Assembly (NCBI GenBank): GCA_950022655.1
Contig: OX465584.1
Span: forward strand, 47,660,723 to 47,724,722
Source: Alentia gelatinosa
Lineage: Eukaryota; Annelida; Polychaeta; Phyllodocida; Polynoidae
DNA: 64,000 nt
Direction: 5' to 3'
The notes beneath the pieces are model-generated. The model did not search any database. It was not told the DNA's origin and saw only the letters and a list, made by a program, of their open reading frames with translations. Below are positions 28,801 to 43,800 of this stretch, piece by piece. Numbering within the stretch: position 1 is the first letter of the stretch; the number at the start of each line of letters is the position of its first letter. The translations under genes were made by a program, and so were the position numbers.

Positions 28801-31800
28801 TAAATCTGAGAGCTTAATAACACTTAGAAATTATACCTTTCGCTTATCTTTTCATTCGCCTATCTTTTATACCTGTGTACCTTTCCCACACTGATATAAA
28901 CCTACTCATCTTCACCCTGAGACAAAAAGCCTCCTAGTAATTTGGTTTTCTTGTATTTTGTGTCGGGGACTGTATTTGAGTTTTGCTGTTCTGAAATACT
29001 TCCATGTGGAAGAGTCTTAAAAGGGTGAAGGGTTGCACAAAATATCTACTGACAATGGCAGGGTAGCTCTCTCTCAGGCAAGCACTAGACTAAATCATGG
29101 GTACTACTATGGCAGCACGGGCATGTGAAGCAAATTCATAATTGCTATAATAACACGACACACGCTGCCTACATAATCTACTGTGCATTTATCTACCTAC
29201 GGGACGTAAAAATGCGCCGTCGAGTTCAAATCAACACGGCAAGGTCAGATATTCACCAGTGTTTTAAGGCCTTTCTTCAATTGGCACTAATTCTCTTTTT
29301 TTTTTTTTTTCTACATTTCTTTTATGAACAAAAACCACTGCTGAATGTCTCACCGTGTAGGACAGCTACAACATGACGCCAGTGTGGCCGTGGGTGTATT
29401 ATTATATACCTGTGCATGAACTTCTATGAAACACAACCCACTGCTGGGCATGACGTATATAATGTTCAGGCGCACTGTCAGGCTATGCATTAAATGCAGT
29501 CTTTTCATGATTCTCAGGTACATAATAATATAAAAAACGTAGTAACTGAGCCTGCAGGGATAGCCGCTCTATGTTTTTTGTCCCGTAACTACAGCCCTTC
29601 GCCAACTGCGTCGGGCAGTAGTTACTGGCCAAAAGACCTTGAATGGTCATCACTACCGTCTCAGTAACTACGTTTCCTCCTTTTCTGCGGTGTAAAAACA
29701 CAGTAATAACCACCGGACGCGTGTACACTGTAGCAATAAGAAGAATTATTATTCAAAAAACATGTGCTTGGTTCTCACAACAAGGAGGAGGAGGAGGACA
29801 TGCAAGTGCTGCTGCCAACGCAACTGGTCAAGGGCAACGACAAGTTTGGCTTACCGGCTGATGATACCTCCTGGGCACCTCACACCCTCCTCCGGGCACT
29901 GAGCATTGGTCAGGGTAGGCCTCCCGGGGGGAGAAATCATAGCCTGTGTGGGGGTCATACCTGTAGGCCCTGTGGTGGTGGGGGTCCGTCTCCACGTGGT
30001 GCAGGCTGCTGGGGTAATTATTGTTGCGCTCATCCTGCTGACTCAGCTCTTTTTGGTGGTTGTGATAGCGGTTGTCGTTGGTGGGGTATCTCACGGCGTG
30101 GGGTGAGGTGGGATCGGCTGGCGGGTCCGTGCCCCGTTTAATATACAGCATCTCATCGCGCATACTAATCTGTGCCGTGTTCCCATGGCGCATATCAGCC
30201 ACCACATCTCTGTTATCTGTTACAGGCGTTTTACTGCCTTGATGAGGTCTGCTGGGGACTTTATGCGTTTGCCTAGTATCATACTGCTCCGCATATTCAT
30301 GCCGCCTCCCACCCCCACCACCACCACTCACCCCCCTGCAGCTTTCATTACCATTCACATCCTCCCCGCACCGATCCATGGACCGACTGGGAAGATGCCC
30401 CTGTCTTTGTCGTGTGTCGGCATGCCTAATCTCCCAGTCTTTACTGTGAGGAGTTAATCCAGGGTTAACCTCAGGGTCCCTTTCCATAATCTGCACGTGG
30501 CGGTCGCAGGGTTCCCAGGCCTCCTTGTGTCTGCCCTCATAGCGCTCCGATGTCTCCCTCCTATGGAGGTGGTGGTCTTCGTGCTCGTGGGTTCCTCTGT
30601 GGCAGGCGTAGTCCTGCCTCTCTTCATCATCATGATCTCTCGCGGGTACGTTGTTCTTCTCGTGATAACCCTGGTAACCGTTGAGCCTCCCAATGGAGTC
30701 TTTGAGCTTCTGATAGCCACTAGAGGTCCTGCGGAACTCCTCGATAATCTCCGAGCTGTGGGGGAGGCTGCTGAGGGACCGGGAGTTGGGCATGCTTCTC
30801 TGCGTGTACACGTACTTCCCCGTGTTGGCCGGAGCCGCCGCTTTGCTCGGGTTTGCCCACTGGGAGTGCCCCAGGGATCTGTCCTGGGTCCTGCGTATGG
30901 CGTATCGTTCTGGAGGCTGGTCGCGGTCGTCGTAGGTCCCCCGCTCCTCCGTGCTTCTCCAGTTTGGGTGTTTCTTGTCATGGTTACTGGAGGAGTGGCC
31001 GAGGCGCCCACGTCTGTGTCGTGGAGGGGCTGCTGCCACCGCCTCCTCCGACGTATTACTGCTGTCAACAAACTGTGCCCTGTGCGACCCCCCATGATGG
31101 TGGTGTCTGTGCTGGGGCCTCTCTGTATGCTGGGAATGTGGCTCCACCACACGACGTATGGCTTTCTTATTACTCTTCTCCACTCCAGCATGCCCGCTGT
31201 TACCACTACGCTCTAATGAGTCCCTGCCATGCCTCGGGGGGTCGTAGTCGTAGTACCCGCTGTCCTCCTGCTTCAAGTCCCGGAACGAGATGCGGCTGCG
31301 GAAATCGTAGTCCGTGTGGCTTCTCCTGACCGGCCGCTCCCGGCGCTGCTCCCCGGGCTTGTGGGCGCGCGGCCGGTCGGTCTCACAGTACACTTCGCCC
31401 CTCCTCCCGTGTCCACCGCCTCCCTGCGCCCTCTCCAGCGGGATCGTGTCGCGGACGTGTGCCCGCCGCCGGCTGTGGCCTACGAACTCGATGGTTTTGC
31501 TTTTGGGCATTCGGCTCGGGGAGTTGGGCGAGCGGCGGGGGTCTCCCCTCAGAGGGGACGAGAAGATTCTCACGTTTTGTTCTATGTCAAGGGGACCGTG
31601 GCGGCCGGGGCTGTGGTCTGCCCACCGCCGCTCAGCTGAAGGGTGGTGGGAATAAGCATACCGGCTGTAGCCCTGAAAACAGCCGAACCATCTGACCGTA
31701 AAAGACATACACAAAACATACCCCTTTCCCTTTAACCTTGGATATTCACACGTCCACTTATTACACTCAGCAGCGATTAGTTCTCATGGTTACCTTGGTA

Positions 31801-34800
31801 TTAATTCATACCTATATTTAAGTATTTTTTTCATATAAATCTTACAGAAATTCCCCCATATACAGACCATTATTCCCTCGAGAGAAAGAAAAAATACAGC
31901 ATGATTCTTTACTAGATTGTTAGTATAGAGAAATATCATACCGTGCAAGGCCTATTTAAATTCTGCAAAGGGACGAGATGGAAAGAAACGAAGAGGAAAG
32001 AACCAAGTGCATGTGGCTAATCTAGAATCTGACTCAGTGACGGGAATGGGCAGCAAACAAGGAGGTCTGCTACATGCAGGATTAAGGCCATCCGCGGAAT
32101 CGTCCTAATCTACCAATGGGCATGAAACGTGGCAGCAACATAGGATGGGGCATCACAATGAAACGGGACAAAAAAAATACACAGAAAATACACATGATAC
32201 TTAACAAAATGCTTTCTGAAGCCACCAAACACACTGCCTCAGCAAATTGACCTTTCTGAAAGACTTTCAGTTCAACAGTGCAACATAAGTATTTTTTTGT
32301 GATATAAATGAAATAACTATTACAAATCACTATTATTATACAGGAACAGAATACACGTTGACTTAAGATACATAATTTGAAACTAGATGAATATGAATAT
32401 AATTTTACGGGCTTAACTTAATGAATTAACTTATGCGAACATGTAGGGGCTACGTTAACGTGAAAGCACATTTTAACGTCATGCGGGCTATGCGAACGAT
32501 CTCAAAGCAGCATTGACCATAAATCATACACTGAATAATAAACAATCTGAAATGTGTCTTACCTCAGTCTTGACTTCCGCGACACCGTTTGTTTGTGCTG
32601 AAAATCACAGGATTAAATAGATTAACTAAAGCAAATGCAATAACATCAAACAAAAGTGAAAGTGGCAATAAAAGTCAATAGATTTCTTAATAGAACTTCA
32701 GATCATCTCTCAATATGTGAAAAAACACTTATGAATATATCTGTACAATAATATACGCGAAATTAGAGTCTTTGTGTATACTATAAACAGCAAAATGAAG
32801 AATATTCTCGTGGGTGACTTGTAGAGGTGACGCCGATATACATTTTTCATCAAATGAATTAACATGTATCTCCATACACTAAAATGAATCTATATCAAAA
32901 CAGAATATATCATAGGAAATATTACCCTTCTGTCAATCAACAATTAAATCAAATTAGGATTCTTATTCCAATCTTAACCTATACACCATATACTTTATCA
33001 GAAACATGCTATTTAACATTGGTTATATCACAATATAAACTTTTTAATGAAAAGGCATAACTTCATTTACTGGATTATTAAAAGTAACAGTCACTTCCAA
33101 ACTATTCTTATATCTAATACAGAATCTCATACCCACACAGAATACAGTTAACATGGCAAACAGATCAGCGGCTACATGAATAAACACAGTAGGGACACAC
33201 ACATGAGCGTTAGTGTTGAGACAGGCCACCATACACATTGCTTACTTATATACACGGCGGTGGTGATTCTGGCTCGCGTTCTGTGAGTTAGTTGGTTATT
33301 ACAGCTTGACAACTTTATCAAAATCCTGCAACATGTTTGACAAGATCGTCTTCAACATATCAGACATTTCAGGCAAGTCAAACGTAGGAATTGCTTACTC
33401 AATAATGTTTTCTGTTGAAAACAGAAGTGAACTTCGCCTCGTCGCTTAAGTCTGCTTATTTAATGAATTACTAGGAATCAAAGACATGGCAATGTGATAA
33501 TAAAGAACATGTCCCAAATGTATACACCTTGGACTTGGGTGCATAATCCTGAAGCTGTCACAGTAGAATTTGGTCATCATATAACTAGTACCAAGAGAAT
33601 TCCAATAGCTGGTGTATTTGTCAAGTCAGATTATGCTAGATAATGAGAACAAAAACATAAATGAATTTGTCCTGTTTTTCTTCCTCCTAAATCACACTTT
33701 AATCGAGAGTGAAGAAGTCCCATCGTGAGCGGAATTCGTGGGGAAGGATGACATGTAGATCACAAGATGTGCTGATGGTGTTATTTAGTAAACACACCCC
33801 ATGTGCCACCAGAGACTGTTACTGGTCGTGATGCGATGCGTCACTCACGGGCATTAAGGTCTAAGGAGGAACCTCCTCGAGATCCGTAGCCACTGAAAAT
33901 ATGCCATGAGTTTTGGTTGTGGCGTGATCTCAAGAGGCAAAGCCGACCGAGATTACGTATAAAACCAAAATGAATGGCATATTATCAATGGTTATGGATC
34001 AAGTGCAGTGCAGATTTTATCTCACCCCTATCACTGACTGATTGGCTAATGATTGTGACCTGATTGCCCATCGAGTATTTTTTTTACAATACTCCATGAG
34101 CATTGAGTACAAGTTCCCAATGTTTAGTCTATGTGAAAACAAATATCAGGGGTGAGATAAATACCCATAGACTACCGTGGAGCGTTAGATGTGAATAAAG
34201 GTCGATTGAAGGGCATTAGGAGGCCCTCAAAAAGAGCCTCACTAAAGGGCATTAAGATAATACCCATAGAACACCGTGGGACGTTAGATGTGAATAAAGG
34301 TCGATTAAAGGTCATTAGGAGACCCTTAGGGAGAGCCTCACTGAAGTGCATTGAGGTCATACCCATAGACCACAGTGGGGCGTTAGATGTGAATAAAGGT
34401 CGATTGAAGGGCATTAGGAGGCCCTTAGGCAGCCTCTCCAGGGTGTGGTTACACGTTGGTCACCTTACCTCCTGGTTGGACGAGAGGGCACTCGCTCCGT
34501 ACCACATTGGGCATGGCACCATGCGGCCATACTCCCGTGCCTGCGTAATGCTTATCTGCCTCCACGTCGAGTACGAGTAGGCGCACCTCGCCAGGGTTGG
34601 CCGTGATCTTCTCCACCACCTGGTGGTGATTCATGCCCTCGACACTGACGCCGTTCACCTCGACGACCCTGTCGCCCTTGTGCAGCCCGGCGAGCTGGGC
34701 CGGCGACCCCTCCTCCAGGGGCCCGATGAAGTGGCCCGGTTTGTTCTTGTCGTCGTGTAAGCGGAAGCCATATCCTTCATACGTGGTCCACTTGCGGAGA

Positions 34801-37800
34801 TGGCAGAGGCGGATTTGTGGCTCTGGCTCAGCCATGCTTTGAGTTAACTGCACTGAGGCTGGGCGTGTAGCAAGTGGGGAAAACTGTTAAGTCTAAAATG
34901 TTTGCGCAGCAATTTATGGTTCTGATGAAAGGCCAATAGCATGTACTGCTATGTGCATAGTTAACTTACCGGACCAAAAACATTAAAAAATCATGTATTT
35001 CTTATCTCAAAACGTTGGATATAATGTACTAACTTATAATTAGTATCTCCTTAAAGTGGTCCTAAGATAACATTTTAACATATATAAAAATGAGAGCAAA
35101 ATTGATTGTAAAAATAATGAAAACATGTTTAGACCTGGAAAAACCTGGATTATTGGCCATGCTGTTAGGGCGTTGTCATGCTGGTGTCTAAAAACTCAAA
35201 CTAAATGAGATATGAATAATGAATCTAGTGGGCTTGCACGCCCAGTGACCAAGCATGCTTCATGCACGTAGATGAGGATTTTTTTCTGCGTACAATGGTC
35301 CAATTACTGGAACTAAATGTTGAAACGACAAATGATTATCATATACCTGTGCACGAACTTCCATGGAATATTGCCCGCTGCTACTGTGCATAAAATTGTG
35401 TTTTTTCATGGTTTTCAGGTATATGATAATGAGATATAATTACTGAGACCATAGTAATAGCTGTTCTTGGTCTTTCGTCCCGTAACTATAGTTCTTAGCC
35501 TATGGCATCAGGCTGTGGTTACGGGATGAAAGACCTTCAATTGCCATCACTACAGGCTCAGTAACTACGTTTCCTCATATTAGCAGATTTTTGGGGAAGC
35601 CTTCAGTGGCATCCGTTACACTTCTTTTTCCATGTGTTTCAAGGTAGTGTCAACAAAACAGCTGACGGTTACCTGGCATGACATAGGTGTCATCTTATCG
35701 GCTTCTTAACCACATCTAATCGGGTTCTTCTTGTCATTGCACGTTATTTCAGTGCAGGTATTTTTCGGAAATCTACTTCGATGTCGCCGGACATCACACT
35801 CGCCGCATCATCCACAATGTGATTTCTCCAAGTACGGGACACTACACACGGCCCTCCCTGATACTGACTGTGACAGCCGTTTCTCTCTCTCGTGTCGTAT
35901 ATGGGTAATGATTCGCTTATCTAATAATGCATCAATAAAATTTCAATTGTTGAGCTTGATCTATAACTCATAGACCAACTTACTCAGTGATACTCTGTGC
36001 TTCCTTGCAGTACATCGTGGGTAAAACAAAGTATTAAAAGTTATCACATTATATTAGATTAGAATTACACTCGGGATTAGTATATTATAATATTTTGGGT
36101 ATTACTTTTAATCCAATTGTTATTTTATTAAAACTAAATGAAACTTAAACCAAAGATGCCTGTCAGTGTAGAAGTCATTCCTCTAGTTCCTTGTGAGTAC
36201 TTATTTAGGTTAGCACTTAAACCAGGACAGAGAATCCAGAGTGAGAAATCTTCCTCCAGGGTGATGTAGAGAGAGAGTGGTTACCGCTCCCTGTTAGTGC
36301 TGGTGCTGAGTAGTAACCATCAAGGTATTGCTGCTGCATGTCCCACGACTACAAAGCACTGAGATCCCGTGTTAGCTTCCACCTGGCGCCTTACCTGGGC
36401 TGACCTCTGACCCCACCAGGGTTTCCACGACCGGCAGATGGCGGTGCGGCCATGTGTTCTGCTCCGAGTAGTAGCTGGCAGTCTCCGCGTCCCCTACGAG
36501 CATCTCCACGTGCGCGGGATTCTCGAGCACCTGCTGGATCACCGTGCTGTGGTCTAAGGACTGCACACTGGTGCCGTTCACGTCGTAAATCTGATCTCCT
36601 TTGCGAAGTCCGGCGGCCTCGGCCGGGGACCCCGTCTCCACGCCCCCGATGAAGTGGCCGGGCCGGTCTTGCTCGTCGTAGAGGTTGAAGCCGTAGCCGG
36701 AGTAGTCCTGCCACTTGTGGAGCTTGCAGAGTCGGAGCGCCCCGGGCCGTGCGCTGCTCTCCTCCGCCACTACCGCCGGCGACACATTCTCCACCACCGT
36801 GGTCTCATTCTCCCCGGATTCTTTTTTAAATCAAGTGCCAACAACAAATTATCATCAAATTCCCCATTAGTTTAATTTTATATTCATATAATTCCTCAAC
36901 GTTTAAATACCGAAATGAGAATTGCGATGTGGATATTATTATATACCTATGGGTGAATGTCTCACTTTTACTGACTAGGGGTACAGATTTATTTCATCAT
37001 TGAGTGACGAAAAGATATTTATACGTCCCTCTGTACCATGTGACCACTTTCATTCTAAAAAAAGTGAGTTGTAAAGTTGTAAAATGGCAGTTTTAATTAT
37101 TTCTAGGTATATGATAATGAGACATAGCGAGTGTACCTGAGTTCCATCTGTTCCTCGATATTTTGATCGGATATATTCACCTCGTTCTTTGCACTCGGTG
37201 AATATTTCTGAACAAACTATCCCTCAACAGATTCCATTCAGGCACACTAACCATATCTCCATATATTATTGTATGTATACTTGTGTGCGAATGTCTCACA
37301 CTTTATCTTATGGTTCAGCTGTACGATGTGTTTGTTGCAGAACTATAAATAATACTACCCTCCATACCATGTGACTTGTTTTTAATGATTCCCAGGTAAT
37401 TAATGATAAGGAAACATAGTGAGTGTGTCTGAATTACATCTGTTCCTTGTTGTTTTGGACACAAACAACACAGAATATGCACCATTCAGTCACACTAACT
37501 GTCTTCCTATAGTATCTTTATCCGCAACAACAAAAAACATTCAAACTTATCAATTGTATCTCAACATTCCCATCAGGGTAATACAAATTTAAGACCTCAT
37601 AGTCAGTAAGAAGCCAGAGTTGAAAGGTCTGTGGCAACAGAAGCTCAAACAAGACTTAATATATAAGCTTTACAAAATGAAAGATGAGGTTAGATGGATG
37701 AAAATAGGCGCTATCCAGTTCTGGTCATGCAGATGTGTACGCCATGTAGCCATTAATGATATGAGGATGAAACAAAGAAGGCAGTTAGTCCTAGACTAAC

Positions 37801-40800
37801 TCTGATCTGATTACAGATTCCTTGTACCCTGTAGAACAGCAGCGAGGCTACTAGAGATACGTTGTTGTATTTTTTACTGGGAGCAGTTTGCTCCTCACCA
37901 TGTTATTATGTTAGTATGAAGGAAAGACTCCCTTGCGAAGGTGCTCTTCGACCAATATGTCGGCTTTGCAGCATTAGCATCAGCAAAAAGGCATTCAGAC
38001 GTTGTGTGCGTCTAGTCGCCCACTGTTAGTTCAGGCTTGATGTTGTTGGTTTTATTTTTGCTTTCATAGCAGCAGTGGTTTTAGTCTTACCTAGATGGGC
38101 TACCCTGTGCTCTGGGCAGTTGATGACATTGATGTTGGGCATACCACCATGCGGCCTGATACTGTTTGTGGTGAAGTATTTATCAGCCTCAGCATCCATC
38201 ACCAGTAGCCGTACACCGTCAGGATCACTGGTCAGTCTTCCCACCACATCGTGGTGGTCGTCCTCGAACACAGGCTGCCCATTGACCTCTATGACCTTGT
38301 CGCTATTGCGCAGGCCCCCCGCGTCGGCCGGGGACCCCGCGTCCACCTCGCCGATGAAGTGACCAGCCACGCCCTTCTCGTCGTGAAGGTTGAAGCCGTA
38401 GCCCTTGTAGTCGGGCCACTTTCTGAGGTTACACAGGCGCATCGTGGGGTGGGCCTCTAGTTGAACTGGTGTCACATGGGTGGGAATGGGGATCCCTGCA
38501 GCTACAGCAAAAACTTCTCTGGTGAAAATGTGCTTTATAGATGGGTCTTTTTGGCAATAGGTGCTAGTATGAGGATTGTAACATATCAATTATGTCTAAT
38601 ATGATACAGTGTGTGTGTGCCTTAAATACAACTGTTGTAATCTAATATAACAACATGAGACAGCCAGTAGGTTAAATTTCAAATCGACGGATCTGCTAGA
38701 ATAAATAAGAGCTCATCACAGTAAACAAAGGATACACACTATTCAATTAAGACCTGACGCATATTCATTACAAGATTGAGGAATACTATACCGTTGTAAA
38801 CAGATTTCAGTATTTCAAACATAAATAGTCATGAGGCAAGTTGATATTACCAATGGATACCCTACTCCCACAGAAATTGAGGATTAAAAACAGAAATAAA
38901 GTGCACAACCACCGCATGAGATACTAGTATGTTTGCACCCGAGAACAAAATGGAGTCCTTTTTGGTGATCTTTCTGGACACACAGAATGAAAAGAAGGGT
39001 TAAGGACAGGGACAACGGCATCGCCCGATGCGGAGGTTAAATATAGGAGAGACTGCACAAGAAGCAAAGAAAATGCAGGACTCCTGATGGAGAAACAGAA
39101 ACAAAAAGCACAAACCACACACGACAGTAAATAAAAGAACTATAAGTCCCAGGATACTGCTCTGAGTGTGAGACAGCGTTAGGGTTTGTGATGACAAAGA
39201 GAACTAGTAGACAAAAAGACAAGAGAAGCACTATCCACCGCTGCTGTAGGCCAGCTAAGGCAGGTTAACATCTAGGTCTAGCTGGTGTTTGGCCTGTCCC
39301 ATCTGTGCCTCTTCTAGTCACAGCCTTAAAGCTCTCTTACCTTGGGAACTCCGTCGCGGGCACTCAATCACCTGCACATTGGGCATCTTGCTGTGCACCC
39401 AAATGGAATTGTCCTCATAGTAGTCCTTGGCGTCCGAGTCCAGGACTAGCATGTCAACTCGGTCCTCGTGCTGCTTGATATGTTCCACCACCTGGTGGTG
39501 CGAGCTCTCGAGCACATTATGACCGTTCACTTCGACAATCTGATCGTTCTTTTGGAGGCCAGCCACTTCAGCTGGAGACTCCGGGTCTACAGAGCCGATC
39601 AGGTGGCCCGGTCGGTTTCTCTCTTCGTGCAGGTCGAAGCCATAGCCAGCAAAGTCAGCCCAGCGTTGGAGTTTGCAGAGGCGCGGTCTAGGGGCAGTCT
39701 CAGAGATCACTGCAGGGTCGGGTAGATATATGTATATATGTATATATATATATATTCATGGGTCATTTTCATAAATAACGCAGAGATTTTATCAGAAGCA
39801 TCATCAATTACCTTTAATCTTAAAGGGATATATATCTATACCTACCTTCTATATTATGACTTACAATTTTATGGTTGCACAAACCCTTTATTGATGTCTT
39901 ATCAAAGATGTTTTATCTAATTTAGAAGTTATCAACGAATTATCACTGTATCATGATCTTATCATAATTTTACTGATTATATATATTTGTGTTTATTGTG
40001 ATAAGAAGTTCAACAGCAAGTTAGCCACAGAACTATCGGAGTCTCCAGACTAAATGTAAATGCATCAGTATAAGTCCTATTTACTGGTATGCTACTGCTA
40101 GTTGAAACGGTCAGACATGTATATATATATGAGGGACTGCTATTCTAAACAACACCTTAAGCCAGCCTGGGGTACCACGAAATGAGGCAATTCTGTGAAA
40201 TACGTACCAAGATCTGTCCCAAGTGTATTGGAAGCATTAAACAGGTCTTAAAAGCTTAGATAGTTTAGATTGTTCCATTGAGAGTTGGCGGTTAATATTT
40301 CACTAATATGTATTAGCTTCAGAGCAAATTCTTCCTATATTTTCATCTATGTCTATCCTGAAAGGTAGAGACTTGTAGATGGTGTACACAGGTTGTTAGT
40401 GTATGAAAGCCCGGTTAAACACCGTTATATCCCTTAGAAGAACCACCATGTAGTTCTGTCGAAGAAAATGTAATAGAAACGAAAGATGAAAAGTAGTCCC
40501 TTCTATCCGCTATTAACACTTGCTAGTCTTCACTCCCTTTCACTCGGAGAAATCTCACTTATTAGAAATCCTTAGCAAGTTTCTACTTGTTAGTTCCACG
40601 TCAGTTGAGTATCTCCTAGGTTAGCCAAGCACACAGTAGTTCCTACCCGCGCCGGGTAGGGGGCAGCACTGGCGTTTTACCTGTGGTGCCGTTGACGGGC
40701 GTGGCCGCCGTTTCATTGGCGGGCACCATGATGACGGTGTCCCTGTTGCCGGTGTCCACCCACAGGGCGTTGCTGTGGTAGACGGTGTCGGAGCCCGCGC

Positions 40801-43800
40801 TCACTACCAGCATGCTGAAGTCCTCCGGGCTCTCCCGGATGTGCTCCACCACCTCCTCGTGCGAGGCGTTCACCACCGACTTGCCGTTGACCTCGACGAT
40901 GCGGTCGTTGACCTGGAGCCCGGCGACCTCGGCCGGCGAGTCCGGGTCCACCAGGCCGATGAAGTGGCCGGGCTTCTTGTCGTACTCTTGTAACTCGAAG
41001 CCGAGCCCGTTCTGGCCGGGAATTGCTTTTAGATGAACCTGTCGCGGCCCTGTGGAAACTGTGTGGACAGAGGGCGGCATGAGGCAGGTGTCAAATGCCC
41101 CGATCTCCTCCAGGGCCTGCTTTGTTTTATTTACCTTAGCCTGGTATGAACATCCATAGACCTGACGTTAGGAACTCGCACCCAATAGGCTTAGGAAAAC
41201 GATAACTCAGACTCAATGGGCGTTAAATAGATCAACTTTTCCAGGCTAAGATAAAATCAGAAACAGATTTGTGTTTGGTCTGTGTCCCCAACCGCCATCT
41301 TGTTTCGTGGGCTTTCGAATATTCACTCAGCTATCGCATCGTACAAATTCCTGGGCGCTCAAAACTCGATAGTGAATGGAGACACAGACCAAACATTCCA
41401 TTTCTTTCTTATTATTCTTATACAAGAATATGTATAGTTAACTTCCAGGAGGTTCATATTATGCTATGATATTAGGTCATACTTATATAAATATTTCGTG
41501 GCAATTGAAAGCCTGGTCCCAATAGGATTCCTGAATATCATCTCAATCATAGTAGTTTACAGCTATATTGATTAGACATTTATACAAGTCTTCAGATATT
41601 CATATAGAAGTCACTCAAAGAAATGTTCTGCACCCAATTAACGAGTTAATATTAGGAAATAACTGAAGTCAAGTAATCCTCATAAACGAAGAACTAGTTA
41701 TTAGCTCTATAATAACTTATAAGGGAGAATCTATGAACTGTTATTTTATCACTTAATACTGAAGCAGACCTGCCCGGGGAAATCTCTCTAGAAATAGTGG
41801 ATTAGTTATTGCCTCAAGCCCAATTTCCACTGTAGGTTACACGCACCAATTCTTTCCAATTTCGATTTCTGGCCTCTTTGTACGTATTTGTTGGTTTGTG
41901 GTACTCAAAGTCCAACCGCTCTTTACGGGCCTCCTCTACAACTTGTAGGGAGTCGAAACAGATCTTTTAATCTCTTAGATTCCATGATGGTATCTATGCT
42001 GGGGGTAACTGTTCGATAACTGGTCCAATTTCTGGCTTTTTGAACAGTTTCTGGCATTCTCAAGGTGGGCGATATAGAAGGCAAACAGGTCATTTGTCAA
42101 AAATTATCACCCTTTTTTTCAATTCGATTATTAAAAAACTTTGATGACTGGTAAATGTTGGTGAAAGTGAATTGGTGCAGTAGGGAAAGTGGCCTTTCGC
42201 TCTAATACTTCATTACCTGGGCTGGTTTAGTTACAGACATTTACATTTATTAATCTCATAGATTTATTACTAGTGGTAAGTAATTGTTTATGAGGAACTC
42301 ATCGATACAGAACACCTTTTACTCTAGTTCACCAGTAATGTGTGCATGGTAGAGTGAAAGAAGAATTTAATTAATTAAATTGCAATTTCAAAGAATATTC
42401 TGAATGGGGCAGATCCCAGAACTACAGAGGTACGATCCATTACCCTTCCATCATATTTAGCTAATCAATAGTGGCAAAGAATTCATTATTCACGAAAAAG
42501 AGCTTGCTAAACTGGACACGATGGTTTACGTTTGAGGAATGTCCCACCACGCATTAGTAGGTTAGGCCAGGGATGTCAGCTGGGGTCAGAAACAAAGAGG
42601 ACATATTTTTTACGTGGAATTAGGTGCCTCAGTGAGACCATGAAAATGTGTAAAACATGTCCTTGTCAGCCACAGTATGGGACTGAGGGTCTGTGGTGAA
42701 GGCTGACCCACTGTTTTGATGGCATGAATGAGGCCCAATTTATATCTCTTTGTTTCAGACATGAGAAAATAATTTCATATATTCAAAATAAAACGTGGAT
42801 TTGTTTGGACAAGTGGAAAGCTGCCACCTGTGTTAGACGAAGCGGCGCACAAAGTTAGGTTGGTGTTATTCCCGCTACGTGTACAGAGCACCTCTAGTAA
42901 ATAACCTACCTGCTACAACATTGCGATCGTCAGGACAGTAAATATTCTCTACATTCTCCATGCCAGAGTGAATGCGCACAGACCTGTCCTTGAAGTGTTT
43001 ATAAGTATTGGGATCCACAAGTAACATTCTAATCTGAGTCGTATCGGCCACCTTATTCACCATCTCAGGGTGTCGCACTTTCTCCACATTCTCGCCGTTG
43101 ACTTCGATGACATAGTCATCTTGTTCAAATCCGGTGGCCTCGGCTGGGGAGCCGGCCGATATGGCTCCGATACGCGGACCGGAGCATGTCTTTATCTCAT
43201 ACAGGTTAAAGCCGTAGCCGTCAAAGTCTGACCACTTCTTCAGATAACAGTGACGGGCATGCGCGTCAGGGAACCGCAACTGCAGCGCTGTGTACGCAAT
43301 ACAACCAGAAGTTTACCAAATTAATTCATAGTTTGCTACAAAAGCAGTGCTGTGGTCAAATCAAGCATTCCAGCAAAATTCGCTACAATTAAAAAAGCAT
43401 TTTAAAGCAAAGTACAAAATATTATGTTTACTTCAAGCAATCATTTCTATTTATCACTATTCATTTAATTATTTATAGATAGCAGTAATCTAGATTCATA
43501 TCGAATAAATTCGTTGGGTTTTTCAATTTACTTTTCAATAATTTTTACATTATTCTTCTACAATTTACATTATGCTTCTACAATTTACATATGGGATAAG
43601 GGTTTTGGTTCAAAACACTACCTATTTATTCACAGCAGTGACATTTCCTACGACCTTTGATTGAGAAATGAAAGACTTTTCCATATATCTCAAAATGAAA
43701 ATATTATGTTATCCGTGATTGAGTGATTGTTACTTGAAAACCCAGTTATTTTTTCTTCAGCACAAAATATATACTGATACATGTGTTAGTCAAATGTACC

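Larger units (their letters stand above)
32598..34468 (-). other. Intron, 1.9 kb
   Basis: It holds a family B element at 34014-34162 followed directly by a 99-bp tandem array (34163-34435) that ends about 34 bp from the PDZ10 exon. No exon supported. Confidence 0.6.
41059..42909 (-). other. Intron, 1.9 kb
   Basis: It contains a 124-bp inverted-repeat element at 41272-41395 and a diverged family C element at 42568-42830. No exon supported. Confidence 0.55.

Noticed and set aside
30497..31655. Long plus-strand open frames (up to 239 codons) over the giant exon
   Set aside because: They are antisense shadows of the GC-rich minus-strand exon. The minus frame alone fits the splice signals and phases.
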